Shown: positions 43,945 to 53,340, counted from the stretch's first letter. The stretch is 64,000 nucleotides of DNA from Bacteroidaceae bacterium (GCA_030843315.1 JAUUPT010000011.1:12986-76985); one strand, 5' to 3'. Notes: a model not told the origin generated them from the letters alone. Translations and numbers: made by a program.

Positions 43945-44580
43945 ATGAGACAAATAAATAAACTATTCAGAAATGCACTATTCACCGGGATGATACTTTT
44001 CGCATTTACGGCATGCAGCAATGACGACGACCCGGCAAGTAAAGTATTCAATGAAGAATACAAGTTAGTGAAAATAAAATGGGCAAAGATGGCGGATGAT
44101 GAAATTACCTGCAAAACCTTTGAAGATACTCAGAAAGCTATCGCAGAAAAGTGCATGGAAGGGTATACTGCAAGCATTAAAGACTTGGAATACTATACGC
44201 AAAGCTCTCAGTTCTTTTCTGACGATCCGGAATTATTCAGTCATTTGGCAGGAGTAATACCCGATACGCTTTCCATCCCCAATGAATACTTTCTTCCTGC
44301 CAGTACTCTCTCCTCAATCAAAAGTGCTTCAGGAGCACCTCTTTCACTGAAAATGTATAACTTTCCTCCCGATTCTTATACCGTGAATGGAACAATAACC
44401 CAAGAACGATGTATTCTCCAAGTCGTCTCACGCATTGAAGAATATCAGGTATCTGCTACTTATTATGCCTACTTCAAAGGAGTAAGCAGTGGCAATGAAA
44501 TAGAAATCACAGGAAAATGGAAAGGTACCTATTACAGATGTAAAGACCATAAAATAAACACATTGCCTTATGAAGAATAA
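43945..44580 (+). CDS. Hypothetical lipoprotein
   Basis: A 211-residue lipoprotein (lipobox FTAC near residue 26, then SNDDD). The mature part has no domain I recognise. The C-terminal half is beta-rich with SATYYAYFKGVSSGNEIEITGKW. A single promoter element precedes it. It converges on the response regulator gene with a 16-base gap. Confidence 0.65.
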   Translation: MRQINKLFRNALFTGMILFAFTACSNDDDPASKVFNEEYKLVKIKWAKMADDEITCKTFEDTQKAIAEKCMEGYTASIKDLEYYTQSSQFFSDDPELFSHLAGVIPDTLSIPNEYFLPASTLSSIKSASGAPLSLKMYNFPPDSYTVNGTITQERCILQVVSRIEEYQVSATYYAYFKGVSSGNEIEITGKWKGTYYRCKDHKINTLPYEE

Positions 44581-44596
44581 TGATTTTTACGAATCA

Positions 44597-45283
44597 TTAA
44601 TCGGCAATAAGCACATATCCTTTCTTCATCAACGACTCAATCTTTACGGTTGGGTCGTTTTTTAATGCCTTCCGCAGATAGGTTATCTGCACGTTCAGGG
44701 CAAGGGAATTGGCATAGGCGGTGCTGCCCCATACGGTTTCCAGCAAGCGGTCGCGGGAGACGGAGTTGTTCTTGTTCAACACAAGCAGACGGAGGATGTC
44801 GGCCTGGCGGGAGGTAATCAGAACTTTGCTGTTTCCGGTGCGGATTTCGTTAGTGCTGTAGTTAAAGACGGAATTGCCGAAGGGGTAAGTTTCTTCTTCC
44901 ACCGCTTCGGAGAGTTGCGAAGCAAAACGGTCGCGGATGCGGGCAATCAGTTCTTCGGGATAGAAAGGCTTGGCGAGGTAATCGTTGGCACGGAGCTGGA
45001 AGCCTTGGAGACGGTCGGCTTTGTCGCTGCGGTCGGAGAGGAAGAAGATGAGGACGTGCTTGTCCGACTCGCGGATTCGTTCGGCTACCTCAAAGCCGTT
45101 CAGACCGGGCATGTTGATGTCGAGCAAGACGAGGTCGGGCTTGACAATGGGGAATTGTTCGAGGGCGATCGTGCCGTTTCCGGCATAGGTTACCTCGTAG
45201 CCTTCGTTTTCGAGAAAGCGTTTCAGAAGCATGGAGTACTTCAGGTCATCGTCGGCGAAAAGAATCTTTAGGGGGGACATCAT
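44597..45283 (-). CDS. OmpR-type response regulator
   Basis: A 228-residue response regulator. The receiver domain (about 5-120) has the phospho-acceptor aspartate at residue 55 in LVLLDINMPG and a lysine in LAKPFYPE. The winged helix output (about 130-226) contains LTSRQADILRLLVLNKNNSVSRDRLLETVWG. It lies 45 bases downstream of the sensor kinase gene on the same strand, so the two are a pair. Two ATG codons occur at 45281-45283 and 45278-45280. Control of the neighbouring divergent GLPGLI and barrel genes is plausible but not shown by sequence. Confidence 0.92.
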   Translation of the reverse strand: MMSPLKILFADDDLKYSMLLKRFLENEGYEVTYAGNGTIALEQFPIVKPDLVLLDINMPGLNGFEVAERIRESDKHVLIFFLSDRSDKADRLQGFQLRANDYLAKPFYPEELIARIRDRFASQLSEAVEEETYPFGNSVFNYSTNEIRTGNSKVLITSRQADILRLLVLNKNNSVSRDRLLETVWGSTAYANSLALNVQITYLRKALKNDPTVKIESLMKKGYVLIAD

Positions 45284-45328
45284 TACTAATTACTAATTAT
45301 AAATTAAAAGTTAAGAGAGAGAGGGCAC

Positions 45329-46819
45329 TTATTGGGGGATGTGGATTTCGAGGGTGGTGCCTTTGCCGGGCTGGCTTGTCAGAGAGACATCTCCGCGGTG
45401 GGCTTCGACAAGTAGTTTGACGTAGCTCAGACCCAGGCCGATACCGGGAAGGGAACGGTCGGGCAGATTGCTGCTGCGATAGAACTTATCGAATACGCGG
45501 GCTTGCTCGGAGACGGGGATGCCGATGCCGTTGTCAGAGACTTTGAGGATCAGCTGATGGTCGTGCATGAGACAGGTTATCAGGATGTGGACAGAGGGGC
45601 CGGAGTACTTTACGGCATTCTCTATCAGGTTGCTGATGATATTGGCTATGTGCACGGGGTCGGCGGTGACGAGGAGGGGGGCGGCGAGTTGCGTTTCAAA
45701 GGTCACTTGCTTGCCTTCGGGAGTGTGTTGCAGGCGTATCAGTTTCTCTACTACAGGCTTCAGATCGAAGGTGGCGAGGGAGAGTTGGGTTTGCTCGTCG
45801 TCGGCACGGGTCATGTCGCGCAGCTTTTGCAGATAGGCGGAAAGGTTGTCGAGTTCGAAGATGGAGTCGCGCACCACTTCGTCCATCGCTTGTTCGTCGG
45901 TGCGCAAGGTCTTGTCGTTGAGAAAAGAGACGCACATCTTGAGGGCTTGCACGGGGCGTTTCAGTTCGTGTATCATGGTGTTGACAAAGCTTTTGCGCAG
46001 TTCGTCAATGCGGCGTTGCTTCAGAATGGTCTTAATCTGAAGCCAAAGGCAGACTGCCAGCAAGAGTATCAGGAAGAGGCTGCCGAGAAGCTGCCAGCCC
46101 ATGCGCAGCAACAGGGTATGGGGCATTACTTGTACATCTATCTGCACCAACTCGCGCTTCATGGGGTTATAGGGATAGACTACGCGGACGGCGGGGCGCA
46201 AGCGGCTGCCGAACCGTTCCACGGTTTCCACCCACTGAAAAAGTGTATCTTGGGGTGTAATCAGTTCGGTATGGAAGGTCATGCCGTCGAGCCTCGTGGC
46301 AAGCACCGAGTCGAAGCGCTGCAAGGTGAAGGGAACGTCCACCTGCAACAGGTAGGCAGACATCGCATGACTGAAACTCATGTCCAGCAGAAACCTGTTT
46401 TGGTCGCGTATCACGATTGTATCCTGATAGGCAATGCTGTCCTTCGCCACACCGGGGATGGGAGTGCCCGCCTGGACGGCTGCTTCCAGTTTCCCGGCAG
46501 CGTCACCGGTCACGGCGCCGACGACATAAATGCGCGTACAATGTTCTTCAGGCAGGGCCATCGAGTCCGCCTTGCTCATCTCCATATTGATGCTGGATTT
46601 GAAAAAGGAAGCATTCGACTTGCCGAACACCTTCTTGGGTTGTTTCTGCCGGATGGAGTCGTTCAGCGCCACGGCTTCCATCACCCGTTGGCATATCTCG
46701 CCGGCATATTCTTCGTTCTTATACTGATACTGGTTCCACAGCCAATAGCCCTGCCCTGCCGTCAGCAGCAGCATAGATATCAGCGACAAGGCCCACACGA
46801 TCTTAATCCTTCGTTCCAT
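45329..46819 (-). CDS. Membrane sensor histidine kinase
   Basis: A 496-residue kinase with two transmembrane helices (about residues 5-28 and 235-260) that flank a periplasmic sensor region of about 200 residues with no recognised domain. The kinase core has the HisKA histidine at residue 284 (MIHELKRP), and the HATPase domain with NLIENAVKYS, DNGIGIP and GIGLGLSYVK boxes. I used ATG 46819; a longer GTG start would overlap the promoter element at 46846-46853. It is the first gene of the kinase-regulator unit and lies divergent to the GLPGLI gene. Confidence 0.92.
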   Translation of the reverse strand: MERRIKIVWALSLISMLLLTAGQGYWLWNQYQYKNEEYAGEICQRVMEAVALNDSIRQKQPKKVFGKSNASFFKSSINMEMSKADSMALPEEHCTRIYVVGAVTGDAAGKLEAAVQAGTPIPGVAKDSIAYQDTIVIRDQNRFLLDMSFSHAMSAYLLQVDVPFTLQRFDSVLATRLDGMTFHTELITPQDTLFQWVETVERFGSRLRPAVRVVYPYNPMKRELVQIDVQVMPHTLLLRMGWQLLGSLFLILLLAVCLWLQIKTILKQRRIDELRKSFVNTMIHELKRPVQALKMCVSFLNDKTLRTDEQAMDEVVRDSIFELDNLSAYLQKLRDMTRADDEQTQLSLATFDLKPVVEKLIRLQHTPEGKQVTFETQLAAPLLVTADPVHIANIISNLIENAVKYSGPSVHILITCLMHDHQLILKVSDNGIGIPVSEQARVFDKFYRSSNLPDRSLPGIGLGLSYVKLLVEAHRGDVSLTSQPGKGTTLEIHIPQ

Positions 46820-46845
46820 TTCTCTCGCATTCGTTTTGTACTGCA

Positions 46846-46853
46846 CAAAGGTA
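46846..46853 (-). promoter_or_regulatory. -7 element for the kinase/regulator operon
   Basis: CAAAGGTA on the plus strand is TACCTTTG on the minus strand, perfect, 26 bases before ATG 46819. Confidence 0.6.
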
Positions 46854-46950
46854 GTCCTTTCCGGGAATCAGCTGTACGCGCGAGGCGGATATTTTGGACG
46901 GAGTAATATTTCAGTAATAACTTTCGAGGGCGAAGAGAGGGAATTCCGCA

Positions 46951-46958
46951 TAGATTTG
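46951..46958 (+). promoter_or_regulatory. -7 element, GLPGLI direction
   Basis: TAGATTTG, perfect match. No good -33 element. The transcript would carry the 32-base inverted repeat in its leader. Confidence 0.4.
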
Positions 46959-46986
46959 CAGAGGAATCAAATAGTAAAGAACTTGT

Positions 46987-47093
46987 TTCACCACAGATTA
47001 CACAGATTAACACAGATTGAAGAAACGCAGATTATTTATATAGCAGAGCTCTCTTTGCGGAAATCTGCGTTAATCTGTGTAATCTGTGGTGAA
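46987..47093. repeat. 32-base near-perfect inverted repeat with 11-base internal period
   Basis: Arms 46987-47018 and 47062-47093 match at 31 of 32 positions. Each arm is a chain of (A)CACAGATTA(A) units 11 bases apart. The loop is 43 bases. It ends 17 bases before ATG 47111, and there is no T tract after it, so it looks like a 5' leader structure or a mobile repeat rather than a terminator. Confidence 0.9.
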
Positions 47094-47110
47094 CTAAAAG
47101 TGAAAAGAAG

Positions 47111-47977
47111 ATGAAAAGAAGAATCTCACTCACCGCATTGCTGGCGCTCACAGCGCTGACGATGCAAGCACAAGTCAACATCAGAATCGGTACCGGAAAG
47201 ACCTTCCGCAAAGACACCATCGACCAGGCGGTGTATAGGGTGCAATACGAAGTGGACGGCTGCACGGACACACTGAAGAAGGAACGCTTCCAGGAAACGA
47301 TGATGCTGGAAGTAGGCAGAAAGTGTTCCAAATTCTACAGCTACACCAAGTTCGTAGGCGACTCGGTGCTGGCTGCCGACATCGCCAACAACGTTTCGCG
47401 CGAGGTGATGATAGAACACAGCAAGCAGTTCGGAGACAGCAGGCTGAACGAACAGATTTACAAAAGATATCCCGCAGGAAAAATAACCACCCTCGACGAG
47501 ATAGCAGGAGACATCAACCGCCTGCGCTGCGAAGAAACGGAAGAACGCCCGGCGTGGACGCTGACCGCGGACACGGCAACCATCCTTTCGTACCTCTGCA
47601 CCCGAGCGGAATGCCGGTTCAAAGGAAGGGAATGGACGGCTTGGTTCACTCCCGATATCCCGTCCAGCGAAGGTCCGTGGGAGTTGTTCGGACTGCCCGG
47701 ACTGATATTGAAGGCCACGGACAGCGAAGGGCACTACACATTTACCTGCACCGGCATAGAGCAATGCCGCGACGTCCGCCCGCTACTCTTCGACGGCAGA
47801 GACTACGAACCGGTGAACCGCAAGGCGTACAATAAAATCCACGAACGGTATTATGCCGACCCTATTGGTTTCATCGCAAGCAGCGCCCCCAATGTCAGCA
47901 TTACGATGAGAGACGACCAGGGAAACCCAACGAAAGCCCCGAAGAATATGCCTTATAACCCGCTGGAACGGGAATAA
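47111..47977 (+). CDS. GLPGLI family protein
   Basis: A 288-residue secreted protein. A signal peptide (about 1-22, ending MQAQ) is followed by a beta-rich domain, and the family motif GLPGLILKA is near residue 193. GLPGLI proteins are restricted to Bacteroidetes and usually sit beside a TonB-dependent-receptor-like gene, as here. The function is not known; a chaperone or periplasmic partner of the barrel is possible. Its 5' leader holds a strong inverted repeat. Confidence 0.9.
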   Translation: MKRRISLTALLALTALTMQAQVNIRIGTGKTFRKDTIDQAVYRVQYEVDGCTDTLKKERFQETMMLEVGRKCSKFYSYTKFVGDSVLAADIANNVSREVMIEHSKQFGDSRLNEQIYKRYPAGKITTLDEIAGDINRLRCEETEERPAWTLTADTATILSYLCTRAECRFKGREWTAWFTPDIPSSEGPWELFGLPGLILKATDSEGHYTFTCTGIEQCRDVRPLLFDGRDYEPVNRKAYNKIHERYYADPIGFIASSAPNVSITMRDDQGNPTKAPKNMPYNPLERE

Positions 47978-48018
47978 TAAAGCAACATTATATATCGCTG
48001 ATAATAAAGCATCTGAAT

Positions 48019-48106
48019 CTCCCCGGTGGAGAGCAGTCCGTTCCCCGGTGCCGAAGGGGGCATTCCCCGGTGCCGAAGAGGGCGCTCCCCGGTGCCGGAC
48101 AAACAG
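48019..48106. repeat. Four tandem 22-base GC-rich units
   Basis: Units start at 48019, 48041, 48063 and 48085. Each carries (T/C)TCCCCGGTG; units 2 and 3 continue CCGAAG(G/A)GGG. A partial fifth unit follows. They sit in the leader of the barrel protein gene and contain no ribosome-binding site. Confidence 0.9.
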
Positions 48107-48142
48107 CTCCACAGGGAGGTATCTTAAATATCCTGATATCTC

Positions 48143-50755
48143 ATGATAAAGAAAACCATATCACTGCTTCTGATAGCCTTGCTTGCAGCAATAACCGTCC
48201 GGTTGCAAGCACAAACCCTAAGCGGGATTGTGACCGATGCCGAAAACCGCCAGCCTTTGGAAGGAGTTATGATCAGCCTGCTGCGCCAGGGCACAACGAT
48301 AGATTATGCACTGACCAATGCCCACGGCCACTACTCACTGCCCTGGAAGCATAGCGGCAACTTGCAAGTCTCCGCCTCCCTGCTGGGCTATCGCAGGGAG
48401 ATGCGCGACGTCCGCCAGGCGGGGCGGCTGGACTTCGCCGTGCAGCCCGAAGCCATCGTACTGAAAGAAGTCTTGATACGTCCGGGGCGCATCAATACGC
48501 GGAAAGATACCGTCCGGTACGACCTGGCACAGTTCGCCTCGTCCCGGGACGTGCACATCAAAGACGTGCTGAAGCGTCTGCCGGGGGTGGACGTAGAGGA
48601 AAACGGACAAGTGAAGTACAAAGGAAAGGCCATCGACCACTACTTTGTAGAAGGGATGGACGTCACCGGCGGACGCTACAACCAAATAAACAACAACCTC
48701 AGCGCCCGGGCGGTGAAGTCGGCGGAAATCATGGAGAACTACCAGTCGGTAAAAGCGCTGAAAGGCAAAATCAGTTCCGACGAAGTGGCGCTAAACCTGA
48801 AGCTCGACCCGAAAGCCCGCGACCAATGGATAGCGAACGCCACACTGGGAGCAGGCCGGAGCGACGGAACACCGGAAACAAGCCCCGGACAAGGCAGCGG
48901 AAAAAGCAGCAGTGGCGAACTCCTCTGGGACGTCTCCGCCAACGCCCTGCAACTGGGCAAGGGCAATCAAAGCGTCTACAACTACAAAACGAACAATGCC
49001 GGCCGGGACCTCAGCCGCGAGCAAAGCGTACTGATAAACAATGCTTCGCAGGACATCCCCCTCTCCCACTTCCTCTCCCAGCCCGGCATCAGCGCCCCGC
49101 TCGATAAAGAACGGTTGCTCTTCAACCGGACACATACACTGAACGGCAACCGGATGTACAAATGGAACGACGAGCGCTCCCTGCGCCTGCAAGCCGGATA
49201 TACCCACGACCGCATCAGTCAGCAACGCGGCAACACGCAGACCTATTACCAGCCGGACGACACCCTGACCATGGAAGAATCCTACCGTTACCGCCTGCTC
49301 ACCGACGCCGCCCATGCCGAAGCACACTACGAAGACAACAACGCCCACCACTATCTGGCAAACCGCTTCCTCGTGGAAGGTGAAATCAGCCGGGGCACTT
49401 CCCGCGAACTGCAACAAACCATCCGCACCTCGCAACTGACGGCAAAGAACTTCTTCAACCTCATCCGCAACGGAGAACAGGCAACCTGGGAGTTCAGCTC
49501 TGCCACACAGTATGCCTATCTGCCCTCTTCGCTGTCGCTCCCCGACGGACGAAGCCGCTTCCGCCAACAGAATCTTTATAGCGACAACAAAGCCAGTTAC
49601 CTGAAGAAGCGCAACGGATTCACCCGCCAATATACCGCCGGCGCACAAGGCGAGTGGGCCACGATGAAGTACCGCTTTCCGTCGGACGAAGCCCTCCGCC
49701 CCCTATCGGATGAAACCTTCGATGCCTCCAACCTCTCCCTCTATCTCTCCCCCTACTACCAGCTGGAACGGGAGCGCTGGCTGGGCAGCATCACCCTGCC
49801 CCTGAACTTCAAACGATACTTTGCCAGGCAACGGTCGCTCGTGTTCTTCAACCCCTCGCTCTACCTGCGCTATCAGCTCGATTACCATTGGCGCTTCTCC
49901 CTCTACGGCAGCCTGACGCGTTCGGCAGGAGACGCCACCGACCTGTGCCCTTTCAGTTATCAGACAGATTATCGCACGTGGCGGAATGCGAGCGGACTGT
50001 TCCCCGTCAGCACCCGGCAGCTCTACAACCTCTACGGAGAATACAAGAACACCGTGCAAGAATTCTTCGTCACCGCCACCCTCGCCTACCAACGCACGCG
50101 CTACAACACCCTGACCGAACAAAGCATCTCGGACAGCACCATCACCTACACTCGCCGCCCGCACACCAACCATGCCGAAAACTGGTCACTGTCCAGCACC
50201 CTCTCCAAAGGTTTCTTCGACTGGAACCTGAAAACATCCCTCAACCTGCAACTGAGCCGCAGCACCGGGCAGCAACTGACGCAAATCGCAAGCTCCCCGG
50301 CAGAGGAATCCGGCAACAGCCTGCTGCAAAAGTATCGCTACGACTATCTGCAGGTAGAGCCCAAACTCATTTGGTCGCCCGTCTCCGCCTTCGAAGCCGA
50401 ATACCATGCCACCATCGGCTACGGCGGCAGCAAGATAGGCACCAATACGCACCTCACCCCCCTACTCGACGTCGTTCAGCGCCTGCATCTCACCTTCAGT
50501 ATCGGGCACGTCGACCTTCGCCTTTCCGGGGAACATTACCGGAACGACCTGAACAACGATACGCATCTCAACACCCTGTTTGCCGATGCATCGCTTATTT
50601 ATAAGACAAAGAAGTGGCGGCTGGAAGCCAGCCTTAACAATCTGTTTAATAAGAAGGAATATGCCTACACGCTCTACTCTGCCACGCAAAGCAGCACATC
50701 ATGGCTGAATATACGTCCGTGCGAGGCAATGGTAAAGGCGAGTTATCAGTTCTAA
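48143..50755 (+). CDS. TonB-dependent-receptor-like outer-membrane barrel protein
   Basis: An 870-residue outer-membrane protein. After a signal peptide (about 1-23) comes a carboxypeptidase-regulatory-like domain (about 25-105, LSGIVTDAENRQPLEGVMISL), then a plug-like region (about 110-235, VLKRLPGVDVEENGQVKYKGK), and a large beta-barrel to the last residue (final aromatic F, as usual). This is the group that accompanies GLPGLI proteins; it often lacks a clear TonB box, and I do not see one. The transported substrate is unknown. Its stop overlaps the convergent PAP2 gene by 4 bases. Confidence 0.87.
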   Translation: MIKKTISLLLIALLAAITVRLQAQTLSGIVTDAENRQPLEGVMISLLRQGTTIDYALTNAHGHYSLPWKHSGNLQVSASLLGYRREMRDVRQAGRLDFAVQPEAIVLKEVLIRPGRINTRKDTVRYDLAQFASSRDVHIKDVLKRLPGVDVEENGQVKYKGKAIDHYFVEGMDVTGGRYNQINNNLSARAVKSAEIMENYQSVKALKGKISSDEVALNLKLDPKARDQWIANATLGAGRSDGTPETSPGQGSGKSSSGELLWDVSANALQLGKGNQSVYNYKTNNAGRDLSREQSVLINNASQDIPLSHFLSQPGISAPLDKERLLFNRTHTLNGNRMYKWNDERSLRLQAGYTHDRISQQRGNTQTYYQPDDTLTMEESYRYRLLTDAAHAEAHYEDNNAHHYLANRFLVEGEISRGTSRELQQTIRTSQLTAKNFFNLIRNGEQATWEFSSATQYAYLPSSLSLPDGRSRFRQQNLYSDNKASYLKKRNGFTRQYTAGAQGEWATMKYRFPSDEALRPLSDETFDASNLSLYLSPYYQLERERWLGSITLPLNFKRYFARQRSLVFFNPSLYLRYQLDYHWRFSLYGSLTRSAGDATDLCPFSYQTDYRTWRNASGLFPVSTRQLYNLYGEYKNTVQEFFVTATLAYQRTRYNTLTEQSISDSTITYTRRPHTNHAENWSLSSTLSKGFFDWNLKTSLNLQLSRSTGQQLTQIASSPAEESGNSLLQKYRYDYLQVEPKLIWSPVSAFEAEYHATIGYGGSKIGTNTHLTPLLDVVQRLHLTFSIGHVDLRLSGEHYRNDLNNDTHLNTLFADASLIYKTKKWRLEASLNNLFNKKEYAYTLYSATQSSTSWLNIRPCEAMVKASYQF

Positions 50756-51426
50756 AATGCCTTTATCCCTGCATAGACCAGCATCCCCACTATCGTCAAT
50801 ACCCCTATCAGTATCGGGGCATTGATGTGGGTGACACGCTCGGCGCGCTTATGCCCGCTGACTTTGACGAACAAGCGGTAGATGATGTAAGCTCCCGTCA
50901 GCCCGACGAGTGTGCCTACCAACAAATCGCCCGGATAATGGACGCCGAGATATACGCGCGAATAGCAAGTGAGCAGCGCCCATGCCATCATGAAAACCGT
51001 GAGCCACTGCTTGCGGAAGAGAAAGAAGATGAAGAATGCCAAGCCGAACGTATTCGCCGCATGGCACGAAGGAAAGCCGAAGCGTCCGCCGCGGCGCCCA
51101 TCTACAATGTGCACCATCTCCGAAATAGGATTACCCAGATTGGACGGGCGCAGGCGCTCTACATAAGGACGTATCAGCGTGGCGCACACCTGGTCGGCAA
51201 AGGTGATGGTGAGCGCCAACCCTATCATGCAGAGAAGCGTCACTTTCCAATGAAAATTGCGCAGCATCACATACCAGATGGCGGCATACATCGGAATCCA
51301 CACCCATTTGCCACTATATGCACTCATGAAATAATCGAAGAAGGTACTGTGCATCCGGTTGATGAAAAGGAAAATATCGGTATCTATCTCTACCGCCCTG
51401 TTCAGGAGTTCCATGAGTAGTTCCAT
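50752..51426 (-). CDS. PAP2-family phosphatase
   Basis: A 224-residue integral membrane phosphatase with about five helices. The three catalytic motifs are present: RPYVERLRPSN (an arginine-proline variant of the first motif), PSCHAANTFG (catalytic histidine) and SRVYLGVHYPGD (second catalytic histidine). Such enzymes hydrolyse lipid phosphates such as undecaprenyl pyrophosphate or phosphatidic acid. The start at 51426 is 3 bases after the upstream gene stop codon; an ATG at 51414 is also possible and has a better ribosome-binding site. Confidence 0.9.
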   Translation of the reverse strand: MELLMELLNRAVEIDTDIFLFINRMHSTFFDYFMSAYSGKWVWIPMYAAIWYVMLRNFHWKVTLLCMIGLALTITFADQVCATLIRPYVERLRPSNLGNPISEMVHIVDGRRGGRFGFPSCHAANTFGLAFFIFFLFRKQWLTVFMMAWALLTCYSRVYLGVHYPGDLLVGTLVGLTGAYIIYRLFVKVSGHKRAERVTHINAPILIGVLTIVGMLVYAGIKAF

Positions 51427-51429
51427 ATC

Positions 51430-53340
51430 TTATCTTTTAGCAATGTCGTCGTATAATTTCTGCAGATAGGCTTCGCCCCGCGGCAGGTTTGTTCCCTTTG
51501 CCGTTCCTTCATCCACCACCACAGCACCGGCCTGGTTGTTGTATATCACCTGATTATCCGCCGTCACCACGCCAAAGGCATCGGGCACGGTGAAGAATGC
51601 AAAGTGGGGAGAATCCGGATTCATCATATCTTTACTGAAAGTAAATTCACCGTGAGGCAACTCCAACTGCGCCAACAGTGTGGCAGCAATGTCGTGCTGG
51701 GAACCATATACATCGATACGTCTCGGTTCGCGGATGGCACCGCCTATCATCAGCAGAGGTATCTGATAGCGCTCTACAGAAAGGTTATTGATGTGTTCGG
51801 GATAAGCTCCCAAATGGTCGGGCACCAACACAATGACCGTATTCTTCCACTGCGGCAGCTCGCGGAAGTGCTGCACAAAGGCACCCACACAACTGTCCGT
51901 ATAGGCAAAAGCATTCAGACGGTCGTTCTCCAGGCGACGGTAAGGAACCTCGAAGGGCTCGTGACTGCTGGAAGTCTGCAACACACGGAAGTGGGGAGCA
52001 TCTTTCTTTTCCATGCTATTTTCGATAGCTTCGGTTTTCAAATCGTCCAGCAACTTATTGAACACAAGATGGTCGTGTACGCCCCATTTGCTCAAACGCT
52101 CTGTTACGGGGAAGTTCTGATCGGAAACGATGTTTTGGAATCCCGATGACATCAGGTAAGAACGCATATTGGTAAAGTCGGCGTCACCACCGTAATAGTA
52201 TTTTGTACTGTAACCTGCTTTCTTCAGGCTGCCTGCAATAGCGGGCAAAGACTGCGTCTTGCGCGGATACTTCATGATGCTGGTGGTGGGCTGCGCAGGA
52301 TATCCGCTCAATATAGACACCAGGCCACGGTCTGTACGGAAACTATTGGCATAGAAGTTTGTAAAGAGTACACCCTCCTTGCTCAAGCTATCCAGATGAA
52401 CAGCAACATCAGGCTCACCACCCAAAGAAGTCATCAACTTGGAAGAGAAACTTTCCAAGATGATAAAAATCACATTGGGACGACTGGTTGTAAATAAGGT
52501 ATGCAACGAATCAGCAGATTGCTGCAAGGAATCCAGGGAATTAGTCACCTCGGTATTCCTCTTCAGGACAGCCGGATCGACCAGATCCCTGAAAATGCGG
52601 TCAGCCTCTTTAGCCTCCATAAAACGGTACTGACTACTGAAATCTTTCAGTTTGGAAAGAGACTCCATCAGGCTGAATGCCGGGTTGATGGCAGCATGGT
52701 TCAGCCGTTGGTCGGCACTGTAATACACCTTTCCCACATTCATGGTAGATACCGTAAATCCGCCGCGGATAGGAATAAACAGCAGCCCTGTCATCAGCAA
52801 CAAAATGCCCGACATACGCAGGCGGCGATAAGGCAACTTCATCCGCAGCAACTGTTTCTTCTGCAACAGGCAAGCATAGAAGATGCCGTAAAGAAGCATT
52901 GCGTAAACAGCCATAGCAATCACTGCCCCTGCCACTACCCAAAAACTGACGCTCGCCACAGCATCTGTGGGAGAAGAAATAAAATAGAAAATCGGTGTGG
53001 TATCCAGACGGAATCCCCAGAAATCATATAGTCCTAAATCGACAATAAAAATGATGGAAAGCAGAATGGATATGAAGATGAAATAGCTGCACCAGATGCG
53101 GTAAAGATGTTTGGAAAGTGTCCATGCGGAAGCAATGAAGAGAAAACCGGGAATAACAGTCAGATAACCTGCCAATGACAAATCCAACGGTAACCCGTGC
53201 AGAATAACTTCAAACCAATCAGTACACGAAGCATTCGGATACAATGAATGGTAGAACATCATAAAAAGCGGTTTCTGCAATGCAAATATGCAGACAAACA
53301 AGAAGTATGTTTTAATGAATCCTATAAGCCTTTCTCTCAT
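51430..53340 (-). CDS. LTA-synthase-like/sulfatase-superfamily membrane protein
   Basis: A 636-residue protein with five membrane helices (residues about 5-205) and a large periplasmic alkaline-phosphatase-superfamily domain. The metal-binding glutamate is in FIILESFSS, the catalytic threonine in NSFRTDRGLVS, and the histidine-rich region in TSSSHEP and VPDHLG. Gram-negative relatives transfer phosphoglycerol or phosphoethanolamine to glycans or lipids; the donor and acceptor here are unknown. I start at ATG 53340 since residues before it need a TTG start. The PAP2 gene follows 3 bases after the stop, so the two likely act in the same lipid pathway. Confidence 0.86.
   Translation of the reverse strand: MRERLIGFIKTYFLFVCIFALQKPLFMMFYHSLYPNASCTDWFEVILHGLPLDLSLAGYLTVIPGFLFIASAWTLSKHLYRIWCSYFIFISILLSIIFIVDLGLYDFWGFRLDTTPIFYFISSPTDAVASVSFWVVAGAVIAMAVYAMLLYGIFYACLLQKKQLLRMKLPYRRLRMSGILLLMTGLLFIPIRGGFTVSTMNVGKVYYSADQRLNHAAINPAFSLMESLSKLKDFSSQYRFMEAKEADRIFRDLVDPAVLKRNTEVTNSLDSLQQSADSLHTLFTTSRPNVIFIILESFSSKLMTSLGGEPDVAVHLDSLSKEGVLFTNFYANSFRTDRGLVSILSGYPAQPTTSIMKYPRKTQSLPAIAGSLKKAGYSTKYYYGGDADFTNMRSYLMSSGFQNIVSDQNFPVTERLSKWGVHDHLVFNKLLDDLKTEAIENSMEKKDAPHFRVLQTSSSHEPFEVPYRRLENDRLNAFAYTDSCVGAFVQHFRELPQWKNTVIVLVPDHLGAYPEHINNLSVERYQIPLLMIGGAIREPRRIDVYGSQHDIAATLLAQLELPHGEFTFSKDMMNPDSPHFAFFTVPDAFGVVTADNQVIYNNQAGAVVVDEGTAKGTNLPRGEAYLQKLYDDIAKR

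Noticed and set aside
45503..46906. 467-codon frame opposite the sensor kinase
   Set aside because: Shadow; the kinase has every catalytic box on the other strand.
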